DNA of 64,000 bases from Zeus faber (GCA_960531495.1 OY482855.1:558001-622000), one strand, 5' to 3'. Counted from the first letter of the stretch, positions 1-11,577 are shown. Translations and numbers: made by a program. The notes: generated by a model from the sequence alone, not told the origin.

Positions 1-579
1 GCATAGAAATCTGTGAGAAACATTTAAGAAGCACATAATAGTTCATCATATTAATTTAATTTCTATGCTGTACTGCAGCATTCTGAATCATTCACCTCTG
101 AAGAGACAATGGGTCGGTGTTTCTCTAATTCAGTTAGACAGCAAACCGTCCAAAGTTCTGAAAATTATCATAACTCGAAAAATTCATGTTAGATGGGCTT
201 AAAACTCTGTGAGAAACACTTATGGACCACATAATAGTTCATCATATTAATCAAATTTCTATGCTGTACTGCAGCATTCTGAACCATTCACCTTTGATGA
301 GACAATGGTTCAGTGTTTCTCTAATTCAGCTAGACAGCAAACCGTCCAATGTTCTGACGTGATCAAAACTCCACAAATACATGTTAGATGGGCCTAGAGG
401 TCTGTGAGAAACACTTAAGAAGCACATAATAGTTCCTCATATTAGATTTCAATGGTGTACGGCAGCATTCTGAATCATTCACCTATAAAGAGACAAAGGT
501 TCGGTGTTTCTCTAATTCAGCTAGACCGCAAATCGTCCAAAGTTCTGAAAATGATCATAACTCGAAAAATCCATTATAT
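1..579. repeat. Type A satellite monomers (about three, first one partial)
   Basis: The monomers at 1-192, 193-387 and 388-579 carry the A core: a CTGTACTGCAGCATTCTGAA-like stretch, then GAAGAGACAATGG, then TTTCTCTAATTCAG. The first lacks its left end because the window starts there. Bases 1 to about 340 share private variants with 2407 to about 2746 (see the 2406-bp higher-order repeat). Confidence 0.9.
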
Positions 580-1202
580 ATGGGCCTAAAACTGTTTGAC
601 CAACAACACTTTAGCAGCATATACTAGTTCATCATTGTATTTAAACTGTCTGTCACTGTCACACAGAGTAATGACTGTAGCTTATAACCAATTCGCCTTT
701 TCGACGTTTAAATCGGCTGAAAATGCGTTTTTTCCCACATGTGCACACTATGATGAAAATGATCATAACTCGACAAATACATTTTATTTGGGCCTAAAAC
801 TGTTTGACAAACAACACTTTAGCAGCATATACTAGTTCACTATTGTATTTAAACTGTCTGGCACTGTCACACAGAGTAATGACTGAAGTGTTTAACCAAT
901 TCGCCTTTTCGACGTTTAAATCGGCTGAAATGCGTATTTTCCCACATGTGCACACTATGATCAAAATGATCAAACCTCGACAAATACATTTTAAATGGGC
1001 CTAAAACTGTTTGACATACAACACTTTAGCAGCACATACTAGTTATTCATTGTATTTAAACTGTCTGACACTGTCACACAGAGTAATGACTGAAGCTTTA
1101 AACCAAATCGCCTTTTCGACCTTTAAATCGGCTGAAAACGCATTTTTTCCCACATGTGCACACTATGATGAAAATGATCATAACTCAACAAATACATATT
1201 AG
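580..1202. repeat. Three consecutive type B satellite monomers
   Basis: The units 580-787, 788-994 and 995-1202 carry the B core: AACTGTCTG, CACACAGAGTAATGACTG, TTCGCCTTTTCGACGTTTAA and ATCGGCTGAAA, followed by CCCACATGTGCACAC. Each core contains the palindrome CACATGTG (736-743 in the first). The three units are close copies of one another, which suggests local tandem amplification of one B unit. Confidence 0.9.
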
Positions 1203-2194
1203 ATGGGCCTAGAACTCTGTGAGAAACACTTAAGAAGGACATAATAGTTCATCATATTAATTACATTTCTATGCTGTACTGCAGCATTCTGAATCATTCA
1301 CCGCTGAAGAGACAATGGTTCGGTGTTTCTCTAATTCAGCTAGACAGCAAACCGTTCAAAGTTCTGAAAATGCTCATAACTCGACAAATACATGTTGTAT
1401 GGGACTAAAACTGTTTGACAAGCAAAACTTTAGCAGCACAGACTAGTTCATCATATTAATTAAATTTCTATGCTGTACTGCAGCATTCTGAATCATTCAC
1501 CTCTGAAGAGACAATGGTTCGGTGTTTCTCTAATTCAGCTAGATACCAAACCGTCCAAAGTTCTGAAAATGATCATAACTCGAAAAATACATGTTAGATG
1601 GGCCTAAAACTCTGTGAGAAACACTTATGGGGCTCATAATAGTTCATCATATTAATCAAATTTCTATGCTGTACTGTAGCATTGTGAATCATTCACTTAT
1701 GAAGAGACAATGGTTCGGTGTTTCTCTAATTCAGCTAGACAGCAAACCGTCCAAAGTTCTGAAAATGATCATAACTCCACAAATACATGTTAGATGGGTC
1801 TAGAACTCTGGGAGAAAAACTGAAGAAGCACATAAAAGTTCATCAAATTAATTAAATTCATATGCTGTACTGCAGCATTCTGAATCATTCACCTCTGAAG
1901 AGACAATGGTACGGTGTTTCTCTAATTCAGCTAGACAGCAAACCGTCCCAAGTTCTGAAAATGCTCATAGCTCGACAAATACATGTTAGATGGGCCTAAA
2001 ACTCTGTGAGAAACACTTATGGAGCACATAATAGTTCATCATATTGATCAAATTGATCAAATTTCTATGCTGTACTGCACCATTCTGAACCATTCACCTC
2101 TGAAGAGACAATGGTTCGGTGTTTCTCTAATTCAGCTAGACAGCAAACCGTCCAAAGTTCTGAAAATGATCATAACTCGACAAATACATTTTAT
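1203..2194. repeat. Type A run with one B/A hybrid and one 9-bp internal duplication
   Basis: The monomers are 1203-1398 (A), 1399-1597 (hybrid), 1598-1793 (A), 1794-1989 (A) and 1990-2194 (A, 205 bp). The hybrid begins with the B-type head (CTGTTTGACAAGCAAAAC, TTTAGCAGCACAGACTAG) and changes to the A core at ATTAATTAAATTTC. The 1990 unit is 9 bp longer because ATTGATCAA is duplicated near 2042-2062. Confidence 0.88.
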
Positions 2195-2402
2195 ATGGGC
2201 CTAAAACTGTTTGACATACAACACTTTAGCAGCTTATACTAGTTCATCATTGTATTTAAACTGTCTGACACTGCCACCGAGAGTAATGACTGAAGCTTTT
2301 AACCAATTCGCCTTTTCGACGTTTAAATCGGCTGAAAATGCATTTTTCCCCACATGTGCACACTATGATGAAAATTATCATAACTCCACAAAAAAATGTT
2401 AG
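2195..2402. repeat. Isolated type B satellite monomer
   Basis: A single 208-bp B unit lies between A units. It has the full B core, including the palindrome CACATGTG and TTCGACGTTTAAATCGGCTG. Confidence 0.9.
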
Positions 2403-3190
2403 ATGGGTCTAGAAGTCTGTGAGAAACACTTAAGAAGCACATAATAGTTCATCATATTAATTAAATTTCTATGCTGTACTGCAGCATTCTGAATCATTCA
2501 CCTCTGAAGAGACAATGGGTCGGTGTTTCTCTAATTCAGTTAGACAGCAAACCGTCCAAAGTTCTGAAAATTATCATAACTCGAAAAATTCATGTTAGAT
2601 GGGCTTAAAACTCTGTGAGAAACACTTATGGACCACATAATAGTTCATCATATTAATCAAATTTCTATGCTGTACTGCAGCATTCTGAACCATTCACCAT
2701 TGATGAGACAATGGTTCAGTGTTTCTCTAATTCAGCTAGAAAGCAAACCGTTCAAAGTTCTGAAACTGCTCATAACTCGACAAATAGATGTTGTATGGGA
2801 CTAAAACTGTTTGACAAACAACACTTTAGCAGCACAGACTAGTTCATCATATTAATTACATTTCTATGCTGTACTGCAGCATTCTGAATCATTCACCTCT
2901 GAAGAGACAATGGTTCGGTTTTTCTCTAATTCAGTTAGACAGCAAACCGTCCACAGTTCTGAAAATGATCATAACTCCACAGATACATGTTAGATGGTTC
3001 TAGAACTCTGTGAGAAAAAACTTAAGAAGCACATAATAGTTCATCAAATTAATCAAATTTCTATGCTGTACTGCACCATTCTGAATCATTCACCGCTGAA
3101 GAGACAATGGTTCGGTGTTTCTCTAATTCAGCTAGACAGCAAACCATCAAATGTTCTGAAAATGATCGTAACTCCACAAATACATGTTAT
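2403..3190. repeat. Type A run with a second B/A hybrid
   Basis: The units are 2403-2598 (A), 2599-2794 (A), 2795-2993 (hybrid) and 2994-3190 (A). The hybrid at 2795 repeats the architecture of the one at 1399: B head, then A core. The DNA just before each hybrid also agrees (ACCGTTCAAAGTTCTGAAA at ~1350 and ~2745), so both copies probably descend from one recombinant. Confidence 0.88.
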
Positions 3191-3651
3191 ATGGGACTAA
3201 AACTGTTTGACAAACAACACTTTAGCAGCACAGACTAGTTAGTCATAGTATTCAAACTGTCTGACACTGTCACACAGAGTAATGACTGAAGCGTTTAACC
3301 TATTCGCCTTTTCGACGTTTAAATCGGTTGAAAATTTGTTTTTTCCCACATGTGCACACTTTGATGAAAATGATCATAACTCGACAAATACATGTTGTAT
3401 TGGACTAAAACTGTTTGACAAGCAACACTTTAGCAGCACATACTTGTTCATCATAGTATTTAAACTGTCTGACACTGTCACACAGAGTAATGACTGTCTG
3501 AAAATGATCATAACTCGAAAAATACATGTTAGATGGGCCTAAAACTCTGTGAGAAACACTTATAGAGCACATAATAGTTCATCATATTAATCATCATATT
3601 ATGTACTGCAGCATTCTGAACCATTCACCTTTGATGAGACAATGGTTCGGT
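3191..3651. repeat. Degraded satellite edge: B, deleted B/A recombinant, truncated A
   Basis: 3191-3398 is a full B unit. 3399-3532 is only 134 bp: it follows B up to TAATGACTG and then continues with an A-type tail (TCTGAAAATGATCATAACTC), an internal B-to-A deletion of ~70 bp. 3533-3651 is an A unit with a small rearrangement (ATTAATCATCATATTATGTA). It stops after ACAATGGTTCGGT, where A units normally continue with GTTTCTCTAATTC. The GAWW array begins directly there. Confidence 0.9.
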
Positions 3652-4620
3652 ATTGAAAGAAAGATTGAATGATTGAAAGAAATGTAGATTGAAATAAAGA
3701 ATGAAAGAAAGATTTGAAGTAAGAATGAAATATTGAAAGAAAGATTTTAGGAAAGGTTGAAAGACTGAAAGAAAGAATGAAAGATTGAAAGAAAGATTGA
3801 AAGATTGAAAGAAATATTGAAAGAAAGAGAATTTGAAAGTAAGAAAGATTGAAAGAAAGATTGAAAGTAATAAAGATTGAAAGAAAGAATAAAAGAAAAA
3901 TTGAAAGATTGAAAGATTGAAAGATTGAAAGAAAGATTGAAAGAAAGATTTAACGAAAATTGAAAGACTGAAAGTAAGAATGAAAGAAAGATTGAAAGTT
4001 TGAAAGAAAGAATGAAAGAATTAAAGAAAGATTGAAAGAAATATTGAAAGAAAGAATGAAAGATTGAAAGAAAGAATGAAAGAATGAAAGAAATACTGAA
4101 AGAAAGAAAGATTGAAAGTAAGAACGATTGAAAGAAAGATTTATAGAAAGATTGAAAGACTGAAAGAAAGAATGAAAGATTGAAAGAAATATTGAAAGAA
4201 AGAGAGATTGAAAGATTAAAAGATTGAAAGAAAGATTGAAAGTAATAAAGATTGAAAGAAAGAATGGAGGAATAATTGAAAGATTGAAAGAAAAAATGAA
4301 AGAATTAAAGAAAGATTGTAAGAAATATTGAAAGAAAGATTGAAAGAAAGAATGAAAGAAAGATTGTAAGAAAGAATGAAAGTAAGAAAGAAATATTGAA
4401 AGATTGAAAGAAATATTGAAAGAAAGAAAGATTGAAAGTAAGAACGATTGAAAGAAAGATTGAAAGAAAGACTGAAAGCTTGAAAGAAAGAATGAAAGAA
4501 AGATTTTAAGAAAGGTTGAAAGACTGAAAGAAAGAATGAAAGATTGAAAGAAAGAATGAAAGAACGATTGAAAGAAAAAATGAAAGAATGATAGAAAGAT
4601 TGAAAGATTGAAAGAAAGAT

Positions 4621-6400
4621 TGAATGTTTGAAAGAAAGATTGAAAGTATTAAAGATCGAAAGAAATATTTAATGAAAGATTGAAAGATTGAAAGAAAGAA
4701 TGAAATAACGATTGCAAGAAAGAATGAAAGAATGAAAGAAAAATTGAAAGATTGAAAGAAATATTGAAAGTGATGAAGTTTGAAAGAAAGAATGAAGGAA
4801 AAACTGAAAGATTGAAAGACTGAAAGAATGAATGAAAGAAAGATTGAAAGATTGAATGAAAAAATGAAAAACTTAAAGAAAGATTGAAAGAAATACTGAA
4901 AGATAGATTGAAAGATTGAAAGAAAGAAAGATTGAAAGAAAGAATGAAAGAAAGATTGTAAGAAAGAATGAAAGTAAGAAAGAAAGATTGAAAGATTGAA
5001 AGAAATATTGAAAGAAAGAAAGATTGAAACTAAGAACGATTGAAAGAAAGATTGAAAGAAAGATTGAAAGCTTGAAAGAAAGATTGAAAGAAATATTGAA
5101 AGAAAGAAAGATTGAAACTAAGAACGATTGAAAGAAAGATTGAAAGAAAGATTGAAAGCTTGAAAGAAAGATTGAAAGAAAGATTTTAAGAAAGGTTGAA
5201 AGACTGAAAGAAAGAATGAAAGATTGAAAGAAAGAATGAAAGAACGATTGAAAGAAAGAATGAAAGAATGAAAGAAAGATTGAAAGATTGAAAGAAATAT
5301 TGAAAGAAAGAGAGAATGAAAATAAGAAAGATTGAAAGAAAGATTGAAAGTAATAAAGATTGAAAGAAATAACAAAAGAAAGATTGAAAGATTGAAAGAA
5401 ATATTGAAAGAAAGAAAGATTGAAACTAAGAACGATTGAAAGAAAGATTGAAAGAAAGATTGAAAGCTTGAAAGAAAGATTGAAAGAAAGATTTTAAGAA
5501 AGGTTGAAAGACTGAAAGAAAGAATGAAAGATTGAAAGAAAGAATGAAAGAACGATTGAAAGAAAGAATGAAAGAATGAAAGAAAGATTGAACGATTGGA
5601 AGAAATATTGAAAGATAGAAAAATTTAAAGTAAGAAAGATTGAAAGAAAGAATGAAAGAAAGATTGAAAGATTGAAAGATTGAAAGAAAGATTGAATGTT
5701 TGAAAGAAAGATTGAAAGTATTAAATATCGAAAGAAATATTTAAAGAAAGATTGAAAGATTGAAAGAAAGAATGAAATAACGATTGAAAGAAAGAATGAA
5801 AGTATGAAAGAAAAATTGAAAGATTGAAAGAAATATTGAAAGAAAGAGTGATTGAAAGATTAAAAGATTGAAAGAAAGATTGAAAGTGATGAAGTTTGAA
5901 AGAAAGAATGAAGGAAAAACTGAAAGATTGAAAGACTGAAAGAATGAATGAAAGAAAGATTGAAAGATTGAATGAAAAAATGAAAAACTTAAAGAAAGAT
6001 TGAAAGAAATATTGAAAGATAGATTGAAAGATTGAAAGAAAGAAAGATTGAAAGAAAGAATGAAAGAAAGATTGTAAGAAAGAATGAAAGTAAGAAAGAA
6101 AGATTGAAAGATTGAAAGAAATATTGAAAGAAAGAAAGATTGAAACTAAGAACGATTGAAAGAAAGATTGAAAGAAAGATTGAAAGCTTGAAAGAAAGAT
6201 TGAAAGAAAGATTTTAAGAAAGGTTGAAAGACTGAAAGAAAGAATGAAAGATTGAAAGAAAGAATGAAAGAACGATTGAAAGAAAGAATGAAAGAATGAA
6301 AGAAAGATTGAAAGATTGAAAGAAATAATGAAAGAAAGAGAGAATGAAAATAAGAAAGATTGAAAGAAAGATTGATAGTAATTAAGATTGAAAGAAAGAA
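4621..6400. repeat. Imperfect ~1.1-kb tandem duplication in the proximal array
   Basis: The segment from about 4.62 to 5.36 kb recurs from about 5.69 to 6.4 kb with the same rare words in the same order: TTGAATGTTTG (4619, 5691), GTGATGAAG (4770, 5886; offset 1116), GATTGAAACTAAGAACG (5022, 6138; offset 1116) and GAGAGAATG (5310, 6338; offset 1028). The offset changes by 88 bp because the first copy contains an internal 88-bp repeat (5022 and 5110). Confidence 0.8.
5085..5600. repeat. 308-bp local tandem repeat
   Basis: The word GATTGAAACTAAGAACG and its downstream series (GCTTGAAAG, GATTTTAAGAAAGG, GAACGATTG) occur at 5110 and again at 5418, an offset of 308 bp. This places a short duplication inside the spacer of the ~1.1-kb duplication. 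Confidence 0.75.
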
Positions 6401-9400
6401 TGAACAAAAAATTGAAAGATTGATAGATTGAAAGAAAGATTGAAAGAAAGATTTAAAGAAAGATTGAAAGAAGGAGAGAATGAAAGTAAGAAAGATTGAA
6501 TGAAAAATTGAAAGATTGAAAGATTGAAAGAAAGAATGAAAGAAAGATTGAAAGATTGAAAGAAATACTGAAAGAAAGAAAGAAAGATTGAAAGTAAGAA
6601 CGATTGAAAGAAAGCTTGAAACGAAAGATTGAAAGAAAGAATGAAAGAAAGATTGAAAGATTGAACGATTGAAAGAAAGAATGAAAGATTGAAAGAAAGA
6701 ATAAAAGAACGATTGAAAGAAAGAATGAAAGAATGAAAGAAAGATTGAAAGATTGAAAGAATATTGAAAGAAAGAGAGAATGAAAGTAAGAAAGATTGAA
6801 AGAAAGATTGAAAGTAAAAAAGATTGAAAGATTGAAAGAAAGATTTAAAGAAAGATTTAAAGAAAGATTTAAAGAAAGATTGAAAGACTGGAAGAAAGAA
6901 TGAATAAAAGAATTAAAGAAAGATTGAAAGATCGAAAGATTGAAAGATTGAAAGAAAGATTGAAAAAAGAATGATTAAAAGAAAGAAAGATTTAAAGAAT
7001 GAAAGATTTAAAGAAAGATTGAAAGACTAAAAGTAAGAATGAAAAAAAAGAATGAAAGAAAGATTGAAAGATTGAAAGATTGAAAGAAAGAATGAAAGAT
7101 TGAAAGAAAGAATGAAAGAACGATTGAAAGAAAGAATGAAAGAAAGATTGAAAGATTGAAAGAAATATTGAAAGAAAGAGAGAATGAAAGTAAGAAAGAT
7201 GGAAAGAAAAATTGAAAGATTGAAAGATTGAAAGAAAGAATTAAAGAAAGATTGAATGATTGAAAGATTGAAAGAAAAATTGAAAGAAAGATTGAAGAAA
7301 GAAAGATTTAAAGAAAAAAAGATTTAAAGAAAGATTGAAAGACTAAAAGTAAGAATGAAAAAAAAGATTGAAAGAAAGATTGAAAAAAGAAAGAAAGATT
7401 GAAAGAAAGATTGAAAGAAAGATTGAAAGAAAGAATGAAAGTTTGAAAAAAAGATTGAAAGAAAGATTGAAAGAAAGATTGAAAGACTGAAAGAAAAAAT
7501 GAAAGAAAGATTAAAAGAGAGATTGAAAGATTGAAAGATTGAAAGATAGAATGAAAGATTGAAAGAAAGAATGAAAGAATGAATGAAAGATTAAAAGATT
7601 GAAAGAAATATTGAAAAAAAGAAAGATTGAAAGTAAGAAAAATTGAAAGAATGAATGAAAGAAACAAAAAAAGACTGATAAAAAGAAAGAATGTTTGAGA
7701 GATCAAAATATTTAAAGAAAGAAAGACTGAAAGAAAGGTTGAAAGATAGAATGAAAGAAAGATTGAAAGATTGAAAGTTGTAAAGAAAGATTGAAAGAAA
7801 GATTTAAAGAAAGATTGAAAGACTAAAAAAAAGAATGAAAGAAAGATTGAAAGGTTGAAAGAAAGAATGAAAGAATGAAAGAAAGATTGAAAGATTGAAA
7901 GAAAGATTGGAAGAAAGAATGAAAGTATGAAAGAAAGATTGAAAGATCGAAGGAAAGATTGAAAGAACGATTGAAAGAAAGAATGAAAGAATGAAAGAAA
8001 GATTGAAAGATTGAAAGAAAGATTGAAAGTAATAAAGATTGACAGAAGGAATGAAGGAAAAATTGAATGTTTGAAAGACTGAAAGAATGAATGAAAGAAA
8101 GCTTGAAAGAAAGATTGAAAGAAAGATTTTAAGAAAGGTTGAAAGACTGAAAGAAAGAATGAAAGAAAGAATGATTGAAAGATTGAAAGAAAGAATGAAA
8201 GATTGAAAGAAAGAATATAAGAACGATTGAAAGAAAGATTGAAAGTAAGATTGAAAGTTTGAAAGAAAGATTGAAAGAAAAATTGAAAGAAAGATTGAAA
8301 GACTGAAGGAAAGAATGAGTGAAAGATTGAAAGAAAGATTAAAAGAAAAAAAGATTGAAAGTATTAAAGACTGAAAAAAATATTGAAAGAAAGATTGAAA
8401 GATTGAAAGATAGAATGAAAGAAAGATTGAAAGATTGAAAGATTGAAAGAAAGAATGAAAGAAAGATTGAAAGACTGAAAAAAATATTGAAAGAAAGATT
8501 GAAAGATTGAAAGATAGAATGAAAGAAAGATTGAAAGATTGAAAGACTGAAAGAAAGAATGAAAGAAAGATTGAAAGACTGAAAGAAAGAATGAAAGAAA
8601 GATTGAAAGTGCGAAAGAAAGAATGAAAGAATTTAAGAAAGATTGAAAGAAATATTGAAAGAAAGAATGAAAGATTGAAAGAAAGAATGAAAAAAAGATT
8701 GTAAGAAAGAATGAAAGAAAGATTGAAAGATTGAAAGAAAGATTGAAAGAAAGATTGAATGTTTGAAAGAAAGATTAAAAGAAAGATTTAAAGAAAGATT
8801 GAAAGATTGAAAGAAAGATTGAAAGATAGATTTAAAGAAAGATTGAAAGACTGAAAGAAAGATTGAAAGAAAGAAAGATTTATAGAAAGAATGAAAGAAA
8901 GATTGAAAAAAGAAAGATAGATTGAAAGAAAGATTGAAAGATTGAAAGAAAGAATGAAAGAAAGATTTAAAAAAAGATTGAAAAAAAGAAAGATTGAAAG
9001 AAAGATTGAAAGACAGATTGAAAGACTGAAGGAAAGAATGAAAGAAAGATGGAAAGAAAGATGGAAAGAAAGATTGAAAGAAAGAAAGATTGAAAGAAAT
9101 ATTGAAAGAAAGATTGAAAGATTGAAAGAAAGAATGAAAGAAAGATTGAAAGAAAGATGGAAAGAAAGATTGAAAGAAAGAAAGATTGAAAGAAATAATG
9201 AAAGAAAGATTGAACGATTGGAAGAAATTTTGAAAGATAGAAAAATTGAAAGTAGGAAAGATTGAAAGAAAGAATGAAAGAAAGATTGAAAGATTGAAAG
9301 AAAGAATGAAAGAAAGAATGAAAGATTGAAATATTGAAAGAAAGAATGAAAAAAAGATTGAAAGATTAAACAATTGAAAGAAAGTTTGCAAGAAAGTTTG

Positions 9401-9570
9401 AAAAAAGAAAGATTGAAAGAAAGAATGAAAGAAAGATTGAAAGATAGATGGATAGAAAGATTCAAAGAAAGAAAGATTGAAAGAATAACAAAAGAAAGAT
9501 TGAAAGATTGGAAGAAATATTGAAAGATAGAAAAATTGAAAGTAAGAAAGATTGAAAGAAATATTGAAAG

Positions 9571-10536
9571 AAAGATTGAAAGATTGAAAGAAAGATTGAA
9601 AGAAAGAATGAAAGAAAGATTGAAAGAAAGATTGAAAGACTGAAGGAAAGAATGAAAGAAAGATTGAAAGAAAGATTGAAAGAAAGAAAGATTGAAAGAA
9701 TGAATGATTGAAAGATTGAATGATTGAAAGATTGAAAGAAAGATTGAAAGAAAGATTGAAAGAAAGATTGAACGACTGAAAGATTGAAAGAAAGATTGAT
9801 AGTTTGAAAGAGAGATTGAAAGACTGAAAGATAGATTGAAAGATTGAAGATTGAAAGATTGAAAGAAAGATTGAAAGAAAGATTGAACGACTGAAAGATT
9901 GAAAGAAAGATTGAAAGTTTGAAAGAAAGATTGAAAGACTGAAAGAAATAATGAAAGAAAGATTGAAAGAAAGAATGAAAGAAAGATTGAAAGAAAGATG
10001 GATAGAAAGATTGAAAGAAACAATGAAAGAAAGATTGAAAGATTAAAAGAAAGAATGAAAGAAAGATTGAAAGAAAGAATGAAAGAAATATTGAAAGAAA
10101 GATTGAAAGAAAGATTGAAAGACTGAAGGAAAGAATGAAAGAAAGATTGAAAGAAAGATTGAAAGAAAGAAAGATTGAAAGAATGAATGATTGAAAGATT
10201 GAATGACTGAAAGATTGAAAGAAAGATTGAAAGAAAGATTGAAAGAAAGATTGAACGACTGAAAGATTGAAAGAAAGATTGAAAGTTTGAAAGAGAGATT
10301 GAAAGACTGAAAGATAGATTGAAAGATTGATGATTGAAAGATTGAAAGAAAGATTGAAAGAAAGATTGAACGACTGAAAGATTGAAAGAAAGATTGAAAG
10401 TTTGAAAGAAAGATTGAAAGACTGAAAGAAATAATGAAAGAAAGATTGAAAGAAAGAATGAAAGAAAGATTGAAAGAAAGATGGATAGATAGATTGAAAG
10501 AAAGAAAGATTGAAAGAAATAACAAAACAAAGATTG
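9571..10536. repeat. 483-bp tandem duplication
   Basis: TGAATGATTGAAAGATTGAA recurs at 9701 and 10184, and ACTGAAAGAAATAATG at ~9936 and ~10419; both offsets are 483 bp. Both copies contain the GAACGACTGAAAG and GTTTGAAAG words that later flank the 19-bp inverted-repeat marker, here in unaltered form at 9918 and 10401. Confidence 0.85.
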
Positions 10537-11440
10537 AAAGAAATAATGAAAGAAAGATTGAACGATTGGAAGAAATATTGAAAGATAGAAAAATTGAAAG
10601 TAAGAAAGATTGAAAGAAAGAATGAAAGAAAGATTGAAAGATTGAAAGAAAGAATGAAAGAAAGATTGAAAGATTGAAATATTGAAAGAAAGAATGAAAG
10701 AAAGACTGAAAGATTGAAAGAAAGATTGAAAGAAAGATTGAAAGATTGAAATATTTAAAGAAAAATTGAAAGAAAGAATGAAAGAACAATTGAAAGAAAG
10801 AATGAAAGACTGAAAGAAAAATTGAAAGATTGAAAGAAAGAATGAAAGAACGATTGAAAGATTGAAAGATTGAAAGATTGAAAGAAATAATGAAAGAAAG
10901 ATTGAAAGAAAGATGGGAAGAAAGATTGAAAGAAAGAAAGATTGAAAGAAATAATAAAAGAAAGATTGAACGATTGGAAGAAATATTGAAAGATAGAAAA
11001 ATTGAAAGTAAGAAAGATTGAAAGAAAGAATGAAAGAAAGATTGAAAGATTGAAAGAAAGAATGAAAGAAAGATTGAAAGATTGAAATATTGAAAGAAAG
11101 AATGAAAGAAAGACTGAAAGATTGAAAGAAAGATTGAAAGAAAGATTGAAAGATTGAAATATTTAAAGAAAGATTGAAAGAAAGAATGAAAGAACAATTG
11201 AAAGAAAGAATGAAAGAATGAAAGAAAAATTGAAAGATTGAAAGAAAGAATGAAAGAACGATTGAAAGATTGAAAGATTGAAAGATTGAAAGAAAGAATG
11301 AAAGAAAGATTGAAAGAAAGATGGAAAGAAAGATTGAAAGAAAGAAAGATTGAAAGAAATAATAAAAGAAAGATTGAACGATTGGAAGACATTTTGAAAG
11401 ATAGAAAAATTGAAAGTAAGAAAGATTGAAAGAAAGAATT

Positions 11441-11484
11441 ACATTTAGTCATTTAGCAGACGCTTTTATCCAAAGCGACTTACA
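11441..11484 (-). other. Conserved 3' part and tail of the SINE
   Basis: On the minus strand this holds GTCGCTTTGGATAAAAGCG followed by TCTGCTAAATGACTAAATG. The segment is widespread at the 3' ends of teleost SINEs and is generally thought to be shared with a partner LINE. That role is from the family, not shown here. Confidence 0.7.
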
Positions 11485-11577
11485 ATTATTCAAACACCGA
11501 CGGACGCAGCCATCAGGAGCAATGAGGGGTTAAGTGTCTTGCTCAAGGACACTACAGCATGATAGCAGGAGGAGCCT

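Larger units (their letters stand above)
1..3651. repeat. Two-type satellite array (A ~196 bp, B ~208 bp monomers)
   Basis: Head-to-tail monomers share a linker around 'ATGGGCCTAAAACT' and an upstream 'AAAATGATCATAACTCG', which holds the 8-bp palindrome ATGATCAT. Linker copies start at 193, 388, 580, 788, 995, 1203, 1399, 1598, 1794, 1990, 2195, 2403, 2599, 2795, 2994, 3191, 3399 and 3533. Spacing is 192-199 bp for type A and 207-208 bp for type B, with a few exceptions noted in the entries below. A and B agree over the linker and the next ~45-50 bp, but their central ~100 bp differs. No coding potential is seen; the 60-86 codon open frames recur once per monomer. I do not recognise the family. 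A centromeric or pericentromeric site is possible but unproven. The array continues beyond base 1. Confidence 0.95.
3652..11439. repeat. (GAWW)n array, proximal part
   Basis: The plus strand is built of 4-bp steps GAAA, GATT and GAAT, often in the 12-mer GATTGAAAGAAA. C and CpG are rare, so the plus strand is strongly purine-biased. From 3652 to about 9.2 kb the order of steps is irregular and carries many private variants (GTAATAAAG, GTAAGAACG, TTTTAAGAAAGG). From about 9.2 kb it grades into the module-structured array. Apart from the local duplications listed separately, I see no gene, promoter, tRNA or transposon here. Minus-strand frames (up to 580 codons at 8788-10530) follow from the composition. 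Confidence 0.93.

Noticed and set aside
690-720. CENP-B-box-like site in type B monomers
   Set aside because: TTCGACGTTTAAATCGG resembles the box, but the spacing between TTCG and the CGG part does not match TTCGNNNNANNCGGG.
596-3542. Short plus-strand frames in the satellite (60-86 codons)
   Set aside because: They appear once per monomer in related form (MTNNTLAAYTSS..., FAFSTFKSAENAFF...) and are interrupted differently in each copy. This is periodic satellite sequence, not a gene family.
8942-9265. Plus-strand Lys/Glu/Arg-rich open frames of 60-107 codons as genes
   Set aside because: They recur in many blocks as translations of the same repeat, end at ubiquitous TGA in the array, and have no splice, promoter or codon-use support.
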